Source: Meandrina meandrites (lineage: Eukaryota; Cnidaria; Anthozoa; Scleractinia; Meandrinidae). From it: a stretch of DNA of 64,000 nucleotides. Both the position numbers and the translations under genes were made by a program. This document shows positions 47,906 to 57,209 of this stretch, one piece after another. The stretch is from NCBI GenBank assembly GCA_963693305.1, contig OY855904.1:16730996-16794995 (forward strand), read 5' to 3'. Under the pieces are notes generated by a model. It was not told where the DNA came from. It made no database searches and saw nothing but the letters and a program-made list of their open reading frames with translations. Each line of letters begins with the position of its first letter. The first letter of the stretch is position 1.

Positions 47906-49441
47906 ATTGAGTATTTAGAGTATTCCGTCGAAAACAAATCACGGTACTTGTCGTCTGTGTGCCGTATTGCGAGTTTGCCGAGATTTGCTCTTGGTAGATT
48001 GGACTTAGCCTCGTACTCAAAAACTCTGTTTTCTATCTTTCTCCGCGGGCAAAGGACGCGTCCTATTTTGTTGACGATTGAGTTTTGTTGACGTTAAAGA
48101 AAAATAAACGCCTCTCTCTAATAAAATAAACGTCTCATATCTGTTTAACGCCTCTCCGAGGACGTCCCCGGTATTTATTAGATCATTTACGGTATGATAC
48201 ATATAACCGTACGACGCTTGCAAATGTTTAAGGGTTAGGTTTAAAATGATGAAACCAAATGATATTACTTAGGCAACGGATCCACATAAAGTCATTGCCC
48301 CCCACCCCCCCCCCCCCCCCCCCCCCATTTACATCTCTGTTTCTCTATAAAACTCGTTAATTATCTGCTCGTACAATGTGGGAAAAGTTTGAAAAAATCT
48401 GTGGTGTTAAATCTTCTCGAGCATTCAATAGTCCTTTAAATCTGTACGTTTTGGTGGTCTGGTAACCTCATTTTTGTCATTCCAGACTAAACATAGCAAC
48501 AAAAAGCAGTCTTTTCATGGTTATACCTGAATTTAAAGTCAACATATTATGCACTTGTCAGGTACTGTAACCGCTCACTGTGCGGTTAAACGATTGAACT
48601 TCAGGCATGTCAAGAAAATGTTGTTTGACTACAATTTAATTCGCTTCATAATGACCGGCCGTTTTTTTGCTGAAGCTCACTAACTTTCAGCGATGAAAGG
48701 CTGTGAGTGGTTCTCTTTTATAATTGTCTTTATAGAATAAGAAAAATAAACGATGAATTCGTTCTTTGTTTTATTATAACAGTGCCAAACACAACATCCA
48801 CAATAAGTACCAAATTTGACGAACTGTTTATTCAATATATAGACGGCCGTCTTTAACATAGAGTGCCCTAACAGGCGTGTAATTCACAGGGTTTTGCTTG
48901 AGGAACTTCGGGTTCTTTTGTGGTGTCGTTATTCGGCACTAAAATTCGTAGCCACTGGCACGATACTGTGAATTTTGTATATAATTGCGAGGAGAGAAAA
49001 TAAAATGACTTAAATTATTCCACACATGCTAGGTTGTTTTCATTAAGCATATTTTCTGTAGCACTCCGCTCCCTGGCACCAGATAAAAACTTGGAAATTG
49101 TTGATCGGAAAACAGAACTTATAAATGAAAACTGAAAAATTTTCTTAGCTTATCTCAAGATCAAAAGACTTACAAGCTCCAAAATACTTCTAAAGATGGA
49201 ATTAGCGAACAAATTATTTCACATCTTGTGCTTCACGTCTGACAGCTAATTAGAATAAGAAAGGAAAGTGTACTGTGAGTGAATTGGAATATATTAGAGG
49301 AACGCTTCTGTGGAATAAGGCATTGAACTCGATGATACAAAACAGTCAAAGTAAAACAGCAAGTTCATCGCCACAATATCGTTTTATTAGATCAACAACG
49401 ATGTTGACCTCACTTTGCTGTTGACAAATCGACATCTGACT

Positions 49442-50266
49442 ATGGAAGAATCAGCCCCTTTGCCAAAAGAACAACCGGCAATTAACGACGACAAAGAGAG
49501 GAAGGGTGAGAATGAATCACTGTTAGAATCCGACGATGACCAGCCTATGTACAACAAAAATAATAGTGAAGAACTTTCCTATACGAAGTTGGAAAAGTGG
49601 CGGAAAGTCACCATAGTGGTTTGCCTTCTTTCTATTGTCTTCACGTTGATTCTCGGGTTTGGTGCATTTGCCGTTTCTCAGATCTCCGACAGTTCGTCGG
49701 CCTTCGCAGTGGCTTTTGATGCCGTTTTGGCTATCACATCTTCCGGATCTGTTGTTTGGAGGTTTTATTACGGGATAAATGGCGAGGGAAAAACGCAAAG
49801 AGAGTGGAAGGCATGCAACGTCATCGCCGTGTGTTTTATCGTGTCGGGAGTGCTGGTCATCGGACGCGCCACTATCAGCATCGCTCTAGACGAAGAACCA
49901 CGGAAACCCAATGCCCTGCTTATCATGTCTGTAGTCAGTTGTCTGGGGTATTTCTTCCTGTTCTGCATCAAACTGTATTTAGCGAGGAAGCTGCAAAGCT
50001 CCGCTCTGGTAGCGGACTCGATAGACGCCCTTAGTGGTGCGGGAATGTCAGTGGGCGTCATTTTAAGTACAGTCATCGTGGAGCAAAGTGAAAAAGCTTG
50101 GCTTGTTGACCCTACAACCGCTCTTGTCATTGCACTGGCGACACTTATATATGGATTCGAAATCTTGGTTCGAGTCGCACGAGAAAAGAAGCAGGTCAAG
50201 AAACTTAAACAAACCGAACAAGAACTACAAGCCGATGACGCGCTGACGGAATCGGACGGAAAGTGA
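49442..50266 (+). CDS. TMEM163-like membrane protein B, intronless
   Basis: Single exon, 274 aa, starting at the ATG shared with copy C; upstream codons in frame are non-ATG. The cytosolic acidic N-terminus (1-55) carries a dileucine-type motif, ENESLL (23-28). Six hydrophobic segments cover about 57-245. The TM2 motif AFAVAFDAVLAITSS keeps D93, but the second Asp of the TMEM163 zinc site is A97. TM5 has ADSIDALSGAGMSVG. The charged C-terminal tail (246-274) is rich in Lys and Glu. The core is almost identical to copy C, while the N-terminal 50 residues differ at 21 positions. A role in zinc handling is inferred from the family. Confidence 0.85.
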   Translation: MEESAPLPKEQPAINDDKERKGENESLLESDDDQPMYNKNNSEELSYTKLEKWRKVTIVVCLLSIVFTLILGFGAFAVSQISDSSSAFAVAFDAVLAITSSGSVVWRFYYGINGEGKTQREWKACNVIAVCFIVSGVLVIGRATISIALDEEPRKPNALLIMSVVSCLGYFFLFCIKLYLARKLQSSALVADSIDALSGAGMSVGVILSTVIVEQSEKAWLVDPTTALVIALATLIYGFEILVRVAREKKQVKKLKQTEQELQADDALTESDGK

Positions 50267-50280
50267 TTCCCTAGTTTGAA

Positions 50281-50286
50281 AATAAA
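50281..50286 (+). terminator. TMEM163-B poly(A) signal
   Basis: AATAAA begins 15 bp after the TMEM163-B stop, implying a very short 3' UTR if used. It is conserved in position in copy C. Confidence 0.5.
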
Positions 50287-50331
50287 ATGTGAGGTCTTTC
50301 CGCACGTCAGGACCATCTGGCTCCAGTTGTT

Positions 50332-50410
50332 CAAAGGGTGGATAACGCTATCCACCGGATAAATCGCTATCCAGCGGATAAGTGTTGGCAAAACAAACTA
50401 CGCTATCCAC

Positions 50411-50447
<37 letters not shown>

Positions 50448-50462
50448 CTTTGAACAACTGGG
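50332..50462. mobile_element. Palindromic MITE CCAGTTGTTCAAAGGG
   Basis: Inverted arms CCAGTTGTTCAAAGGGTGGA and its complement, with nested GCTATCCASYGGATA palindromes. Present after gene B and absent at the matching place after gene C, so it inserted after the duplication, unless it was lost from C. Confidence 0.8.
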
Positions 50463-50666
50463 GCCAGAATGTTATGTGCGAGTCTGTTAACTAGTATGGT
50501 TACGTTTAAAAATGATTTTAGCTGAGCGCAAACTGAAGAATCGATTTCCTTAATATAGCCAAACAGGCGGCATAAGCCCTCAGGTGTAGTTAAGTTCGGC
50601 CGAAGTCCGAATAGTATAAAACAACAAATAGTTAAGTGGCCGGGATGGATATTTTATAGTGTTTAA

Positions 50667-51085
50667 GACGGAATCCGTCAGGAAGTCGAGTAATATTTAT
50701 TTATCGATTATTTAAGCTGGACAGAAATCGAATACCAGAGTAATTTAAATTCTTTTGCGTTATTTTCTACCCTTAATAAAAGGTAAAGATGCAAGTAATT
50801 ATCCGTGGTAACACCGACATCAAGTTTTTATAAGAGCCCGAGAAAAAATTTTTTAAAGTTCACAAGCTATATGCAAAATATTCGAAAAATATCACATCTT
50901 TTAAGCGATTCAGTGGAATTCATTGGACCTTTGAAATTGGTTTCCGATGTTTGGTGTTAATTGTTATGAAAGATTTCTCTTGATAAGATATTTGAAGCAG
51001 TAACACAAAAGCTTGCAATAAGGTGTAGATAATTTTGGTACATATTCTTGTCCAATAAATGCTCGAAATCCTGGCGGATTCAGTC
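50667..51085. mobile_element. TTAA-flanked TIR element, copy 2
   Basis: Ends GACGGAATCC and (reverse complement) GACTGAATCC abut TTAA at 50663-50666 and 51086-51089. Same family as 862-1200. The matching locus in duplication unit 2 (near 57456) lacks it and gives the empty site. Confidence 0.8.
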
Positions 51086-51894
51086 TTAAAAAGTTACTAC
51101 TATCGGAGATGAAGCATTTGTTTATTAAACAATTTGGAAAAGAACTTCAATTTATGGGCGCAGCGAACACAGCTAAGTTTGCTGTGAACAAAACTTTCGC
51201 AACGTCCAAATATTTTTTTTGGCCGGATCATAAAAGAGTAGAAACACTATATAGCAGAGGAAATGGCAAATATATAGTGGGATAGCATTATATTTTTTTC
51301 AAAAAATAAAATAACATAGTTGAGATGGAATAAGGTGACAAATTTCTGTTGATCTTAAAACCTGTGCTCTTCCCTTAGGAATCAAAGACGTTTCGCGATG
51401 ATGATCAATGGTGTCATTAATGCTTAGAATGGGGCCTTTAACAAGAGGACTATAAGAAAATTATTTCGCAAATTATTTTTGCATTGGTCGGGCGGCGTAT
51501 TTTGATATCTAAGCATGACATGAATAAGAAACAATTTTCAGGCCAATTGAAAACGTTGCCATGCACGAAGGAGCTGGGGAAACTCGCTTTTCTGTCTGAC
51601 AGTATTTTGCAGGTTTTTAGAATGACAGTCGTGAATTTTGTGGATGAAATATCTGAGAACCGATAAGTTATATCAAACAAATTCCGTGACAAGGCGATGA
51701 CTACTAAGTTTTCTCATTTTTCCTAGTGAAGCAATGGTTCAGATTAAGGTAATTATTTTTGCGGCTTGCCTGCAAAATTGGAATTATATAAACAAACGAA
51801 GGGAGAAATATTTTTGCGACCGGAGTTTGTTAAAGATAATCGATAGCCACTGTTAAGGCACCGTGGTGGAAAGGATAAAATGTCCAAGTCCAAG

Positions 51895-52085
51895 GTACAA
51901 GAGCAGGCTTTGTCGTAAGTTCGTGGTCTTTAATAAGATAACCCTTGCAGTGTCTAAACACTGAGGAGTATAAATGCTGGGGTTTTTCTACAATGGATTA
52001 GCATCTTATACGCGGGGAATAGCAACACCTACGGTATCGCCTCATACTAAGAAACCAGTGTTAAGCGTTGCTAAGGAGTCTCACC
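51895..52085. other. Block conserved between duplicates
   Basis: This 190-bp block and 58505-58680 are about 94% identical, higher than neighbouring non-coding sequence. Both keep GAGTATAAATGCTGG and an open frame beginning at that ATG, with about 40 similar codons. It could be a regulatory element, an untranslated exon or chance slow divergence. I do not call it a gene. Confidence 0.4.
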
Positions 52086-53070
52086 ACCGTGAATATTTAT
52101 TTATATCATTGAAAGCGTTTTCTCTCCATCATGTACAGCTTGTTCAGTTACTTATTGGGAAACGGAGAATACATCGGTATATATCTGACACACACAATGA
52201 CGAGGGGCTCCGTGACAAACCGATTACGGATATTTTTCTTCGCGTTTAAATAAAGAAAAATATATTTAAAATACATTTTTATGAAGTTACGTTTATTAAT
52301 TTGCCCTCAAGAACACTGAATATTCATGGCCGCGATCTTTCACCAGCTTATGAAACTACAAAAACTCTCCATGACAATGTAACAAACGTTTATTTTATTT
52401 GTTTCTTTTTTTTAATTGACAAAATTCTTGGCACAATAATAGGTTTTTGGAGCAGTGAAAAATAGAGAAATTTAGTTTTAATTTCTTATCTACCTATATA
52501 TACAAATACAGTTCTTTTACAAGTGCTATATTTTTATCCTTTTAGAAACTATACACACTTTTATTTATTTTTCTTTCTTGAGGAAACTCGATTCTGTAAA
52601 ACGATAAACAAACAATTAGTCTTTTTCCTAGTGATGTTCAGGCGCAATGTAAAGCCGTAAAATATTTATCCTTGTAAACTAATACAAGGTGCCTTTTAAT
52701 GTTCGCTTATATGAAGCAGCGTGTGGTTAAGCGCCAGTGCTGATCGATTGAGAACTTCTCTTTTACTGATTCATAACACAATCAAACTCGTGTGTATTGA
52801 GAATAAAGGACTTGGCTATTCTTTGGAACTTTCTGAAGTAACGTTATATCAAGTCACTTGCGATGTAAAAACTATTACCACTTTCAAATCGAACGAAGCT
52901 TTAAAATAACAGTTTTACTAAGGCAGAAGACACAGTTAACAGTGATTGCCCGAGCCCTCGATTTCTTTCTCAAACCAATTTTCTTTTCCTTCAGAGGCTC
53001 GAGAAATCAGCAATCTACTGTATAAACCTCAAAGGGTAAGATTGAGACGTCAACGACTAACTTTATACAT

Positions 53071-54917
53071 GGCCGTTTTCACACCAGAAGACGGACAAGT
53101 CGTCTGACGATACAGGCTTACTATAAAATTGCGGTATTTTCCGATTTATTTTGCGGTATTGCGGTATTTATCGAATTTTTTTGCGGTAATGCGGTGTTCA
53201 GCAACCCCCAATGTCCCCCTCAACAGACGATCATAACTGGTTGCCTCTGGCTTGCATGTGGAAGAATAGCTGCCCTGAGGTAAAAGATTATATCGAACAT
53301 GCTTAAACCATTTGTACTGGTATACAGAGAAAGCAGATTCATTTAAGCCTTCAGTGCTTAAACTGGCTTCAGTTTGAACTGACCACGAATCTTCCTGAAG
53401 GGTCCCTGAAGACACTCTTGTTTGCAGAATCCAACCTTTCTAAAAAAAAGGGCCATAGCTCAATCTCTATAGTCATGAATACACTTGCAAAAACTCTGCA
53501 TCAGGCCATGACTTGTTTTTTTCTTGTCACGTTTTTAATGCTCTTGCGAACAGTTCGTGGTTGCCGTCATTTTGATTACCCACAAACCAACACTCCTTTT
53601 GCTAGTGCTACTCCCTTTGAGGTAAAAATATGACCATTTGTTCGTCTGGTGTGAGTTGAAGACGGCTTATAGACGACTTGTCCGTCTAGTCGACAAAGTT
53701 TTCCATGAAAAATCGTCTTCTAGACGGCCAAATCAACAGACAAATTCAGACGACTTGTACGTCCAAAATCGTGTCCGTCACGCTTTCACACTAAAGGTCG
53801 CCACAAACAAGAGGACTGGTCGCAGGGACCGGTCGCAGGGACCGGTCCGCGGGACCAATTCCCATCGTGTGAACAGGCCAATTTTCGTCAAAAATCCGGT
53901 CGCAGGGACTGAATTTTGGTCCCCGAAATCGGTCCCACGAATTCAAACTGGTTTGAACTCGTGGGACCAGTCGCAGGGACTGGTCCCCGCAATATTTTGA
54001 TTGGTCCCTCGTGTGAACAGGTTCGTGGGACTGGTCCCTGCGACTAATTAAAAATGAACCAATCGCTGATCAGCATTTTGAGCTCCCACAATTCTCCGCA
54101 TTCGTGTTTGAAGATGGCAATGCCTGAACAGAGTAGTGAACAGATTGAACAGAATACTAGTGAACAGACTGTTGGCATTAATATTGAGGATTGGAGCGTC
54201 ACCATTACACGAATGGTAATTGATTCTTCGTTCATTAGAAACCGGCAATTCTTCGTCTTGCATCATCATCAGGAGCAACAGAGTCTTTTTCTTCGCAACT
54301 CTCGAAGCCAGTTTTACTCGATGAAAACAAAGTTCCCACCAAATGTTCCAAATGTTCTCGCTAGCTGTCGTTAGCATGTTTTCGCGCCATTTCATGAAGA
54401 GAATGCGTGACATCCGGTTTATGTTATGCAAATTTGATCGGATATTTTTTTCAGCTAGCCTGGAGAATACTTTACTTTTGCAGTTTTTGATGAAATGATG
54501 CAATTTATTTTTTTTTTCAGTCATAAAAATACCGAAAAGAAACCTGATATCAAAATTATAAAATAGGAGTGGATTTCGAATAATGTCAACATTCCATGTT
54601 TTTAAAACGATTGTTGAAACAGTCCAGTAAGCACGCTCAGATATGAACAATAATAGGAATAATAATAACAACAATAATTTTCCATCTCCACAAGGTGATA
54701 ATCTTGTTTTATATATTGAAAACGTCATAAATACTGCTTTCTTGCTGTGAAACAGGTCCCAGCGTGTGAACCCTTCAAGGGACCGGTCCCCGCGACTCAT
54801 TCCATCGTGTAAACTCTACAGGGGACCAGTCCCTCCGACCGGTCCCCTCGTGTGTAGCGACCTTAAGTTGACTAGTCCGTCACAGACGATTTGTCCGTCT
54901 CTAGTGCGAAAACGGCC
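53071..54917. mobile_element. GGCCGTTTTCACAC-ended element, host of a nested insertion
   Basis: Ends GGCCGTTTTCACACCAGA and (reverse complement) GGCCGTTTTCGCACTAGA, each followed by GACGGACAARTCGTCTG-type subterminal words, bound 1847 bp. A 1069-bp element lies inside it. Duplication unit 2 has the uninterrupted site near 60045-60060. No transposase is evident. Confidence 0.75.
53795..54863. mobile_element. PIF/Harbinger-like element nested in 53071-54917
   Basis: Ends AGGTCGCCACAAACAAG and (reverse complement) AGGTCGCTACACACGAG are flanked by TAA on both sides, the 3-bp target of PIF/Harbinger. Near both ends lie repeated GGGACCGGTCSC words and CGTGTGAACAGG. A 250-codon minus-strand frame (54048-54800) is open, but I cannot place it in a transposase family, so autonomy is unlikely. 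Confidence 0.7.
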
Positions 54918-55295
54918 AATGCAGCAGCAATGATTATAACCTGAAAAGCATGGAAATCATGCAGTGAGGAAACGCTGTCTACTTTCCCTTGGCGCTTGAG
55001 AGAGCTTTATACGACACGGATACTGAGGGCAGAGCGACCAGGACAGAAACATCAACGTTTCATCTTTGTTTCTTAAAAAATATCTTTTTCTTTAATAATT
55101 CTGTTCAAGTTAATTCCCCTATTAAGCAGTAGTAAGCGTGGACAACTACCTCCTCACCCAAGACCTTATTTGAGAATTGTATGTACATCTACCTTCGAGG
55201 CTTTGTTTTGATCTCAATAAAACGCCACAGCGACTCCACAAGCACAAGTTTGTAATAAACTCAAGGGGCGTGCGAAGGGGAAGTCTGGTGGACAT

Positions 55296-55580
55296 CATAG
55301 TTAATAGAGGGAATTGGTTATGAAGCCTGGCAAAGTTCTTTGTTGTATGTTTTTGTTTGCTATTTTGGGGGTTGACCATGCACAAAACCTGACAAAACAC
55401 AATTGGCGGTTAGGTGTGTTCACGTAACTAACCAAGAGAAACATTGCAGCATTACGTAATTCATGCATAGTGTAAACAAAAGATGTGCAGGGTCTTGGAC
55501 CTTCCAACATAAATCCTGGCCTCTTTGTTTGCTCCTTTAATGTTTGCCGCGCTTCATAACCATTCCCTCTATTAACTATG
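55296..55580. mobile_element. 285-bp TIR element CATAGTTAATAGAGG
   Basis: Inverted ends CATAGTTAATAGAGGGAAT..., flanked by an imperfect 8-bp duplication, gtggacat / ggggacat (7 of 8). Found only in duplication unit 1. hAT-like by duplication length. Confidence 0.7.
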
Positions 55581-56078
55581 GGGACATAAACAAGATTTCG
55601 ATTCACGGTTTCGTCACGCAACTCAGAAGCTCATACGTCAGGGATACGAGCCTTGTGCCAACTTGGTGAAATTATTTCTGGACAGGCTTTTGTTAAAAAA
55701 TTATTATCATTAATTTTAAGCATATTTTCTGTTGCACTCCGCTCCCTGGCACCAGATAAAAACTTGGAAGTTGTTGATCAGAAAAAAGAATTCATAATTG
55801 AAAACTGTAAGATTTGCAAGCTTCAAAATATTCCAAAAGAAAGAATTAACGAAAAAATAATCTCACATCTTGTGCTTCTTGAGTGACAGAAAATTTGAAT
55901 ATTTTAAGAAAAGGAAGGTGTATTGTTATTGAAATGGCATATAAGCTCATATATTAGGGGAACGCTTGCATGGAATAAGCCATTGAACTCGATTCATAAC
56001 GGTTCATCACCAAGGTAGTTTTATTAGATAAATAGCGATATTGACTTCACTGTGCTGTTGACAAATCGACATCTGACT

Positions 56079-56903
56079 ATGGAAGGATCAGACCCTTTGC
56101 CAAAAGAACAGCCGAGAAGTACTGACGCCGACACACAGAGGAAGGGTGAGAAAACATCACTGTTAAAACCTGAGGATAACCTGCCAGTGGATGACAAAAA
56201 TAAAAGTGAAGAACGTTCCGATGAGAAGATGGAAAAGTGGCGGAAAGTCACCATAGTGGTTTGCCTTCTTTCTATTGTCTTCACGTTGATTCTCGGGTTT
56301 GGTGCATTCGCCGTTTCTCAGATCTCCGACAGTTCTTCGGCCTTCGCAGTGGCTTTTGATGCCGTTTTGGCTATCACATCTTCCGGATCTGTTGTGTGGA
56401 GGTTTTATTACGGGATAAATGGCGAGGGAAAAACGCAAAGAGAGTGGAAGGCATGCAACATCATCGCCGTTTGTTTTATCGTGTCGGGAGTGCTGGTCAT
56501 CGGACGCGCCACTATCAGTATCGTTCTAGACGAAGCACCACGGAAACCCAATGCCCTGCTTATCATGTCTGTAGTCAGTTGTCTGGGGTATTTCTTCCTC
56601 TTCTGCATCAAACTGTATTTAGCGAGGAAGCTGCAAAGCTCCGCTCTGGTAGCGGACTCGATAGACGCCCTGAATGGTGCGGGAATGTCAGTGGGCGTCA
56701 TTTTAAGTACAGTCATCGTGGAGCAAAGTAAAAAAGCTTGGCTTGTTGACCCTACAACCGCTCTTGTCATTGCACTGGCGACACTTATATATGGATTCGA
56801 AATCTTGGTTCGAGTCGCACGAGAAAAGAAACGGGTCAAGAAAATGAAACAAACTGAACAAGAACTACAAGCCGATGACGCGCTGACGGAATCGGACGGA
56901 TAA
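56079..56903 (+). CDS. TMEM163-like membrane protein C, intronless
   Basis: Single exon, 274 aa, tandem paralogue of B. Residues from about 52 onward match B at all but about 8 positions (18 nt differences by my count). The N-terminus has one extra residue and 21 replacements, yet keeps the dileucine motif EKTSLL (24-29). TM2 reads AFAVAFDAVLAITSS with D94 kept and A98 at the second zinc position. The stop comes one codon earlier than in B. Likely the same six-helix topology and membrane role as B. The open frame and high core conservation argue against a pseudogene. Confidence 0.85.
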   Translation: MEGSDPLPKEQPRSTDADTQRKGEKTSLLKPEDNLPVDDKNKSEERSDEKMEKWRKVTIVVCLLSIVFTLILGFGAFAVSQISDSSSAFAVAFDAVLAITSSGSVVWRFYYGINGEGKTQREWKACNIIAVCFIVSGVLVIGRATISIVLDEAPRKPNALLIMSVVSCLGYFFLFCIKLYLARKLQSSALVADSIDALNGAGMSVGVILSTVIVEQSKKAWLVDPTTALVIALATLIYGFEILVRVAREKKRVKKMKQTEQELQADDALTESDG

Positions 56904-56918
56904 TGAGTCCCTAGTTTG

Positions 56919-56924
56919 AATAAA
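56919..56924 (+). terminator. TMEM163-C poly(A) signal next to SINE tail
   Basis: AATAAA begins 15 bp after the stop and runs into (AATA)n from the adjacent SINE tail. Confidence 0.45.
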
Positions 56925-56938
56925 ATAAATAAATAAAC

Positions 56939-57209
56939 TAAATCACTTTATTTTAAGTATCAGAGTATTTAGCACTGTCGTACTAATTGTGGACACTGTA
57001 AATAAGCAAACAAATATTACAGCTAGAACAGAAATTTGTTAAAAATCCCAACTGGTAGGAGGATGACCAGCTGGCTATTTACAAAGCGTGGTGGAATTGA
57101 ATTCGGGACCACCGAAGACAAATCCATCTAGTGGCAGGGAGGAGGATTTGAACCCGGGAACTCCGGATTACAAGTCCAGCGCCCTAACCACTAGGCCACG
57201 CTGCCTCCT
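56939..57209 (-). mobile_element. tRNA-derived SINE, copy 2
   Basis: Read on the minus strand: GGAGGCAGCGTGGCCTAGTG head, anticodon-like loop with TGT (Thr-like), B-box GGGTTCAAATCC, then AAATAGCCAGCTGGTC and CCAGTTGGGATTT as in copy 1. The 3' part differs from copy 1 and ends in AATAAAGTGATT followed by a TTTA-rich tail. It is inserted just beyond the TMEM163-C stop; gene B has the empty site. Confidence 0.85.

Larger units (their letters stand above)
43822..49029. other. Intergenic region between TMEM163-A and -B
   Basis: No gene recognised. 43822-46364 and 47906-49029 are AT-rich with no structure that I can name, apart from a C22 run at 48305-48326. Between them lie a local tandem duplication (46365-46810 and 47081-47520) and a TIR element (47507-47905), listed separately. 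Confidence 0.6.
49030..55700 (+). repeat. Tandem duplication unit 1 (carries TMEM163-B)
   Basis: Aligns head-to-tail with 55701-60610. Shared landmarks: GCACTCCGCTCCCTGGCACC (49064/55734), the TMEM163 gene, GAGTATAAATGCTGG (51966/58562), TTGAGAACTTCTCTTTTACT (52748/59664), GACACGGATACTGAGGGCAG (55014/60164) and GCCAACTTGGT near the end. Non-coding parts are about 80-90% identical. Unit 1 is longer because of private insertions at about 50332-50462, 50667-51085, 53071-54917 and 55296-55580. Confidence 0.85.

Noticed and set aside
48305..48326. C22 tract as a structural or telomeric feature
   Set aside because: A plain homopolymer with no TTAGGG units nearby; its length is also unreliable in assemblies.
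49768..50391. 207-codon minus-strand ORF
   Set aside because: Antisense shadow of TMEM163-B; the same happens opposite copy C at 56408-56839.
54048..54800. 250-codon minus-strand ORF as a transposase gene
   Set aside because: It lies inside a PIF/Harbinger-like element, but I see no DDE motifs or family resemblance; kept only as part of the element.
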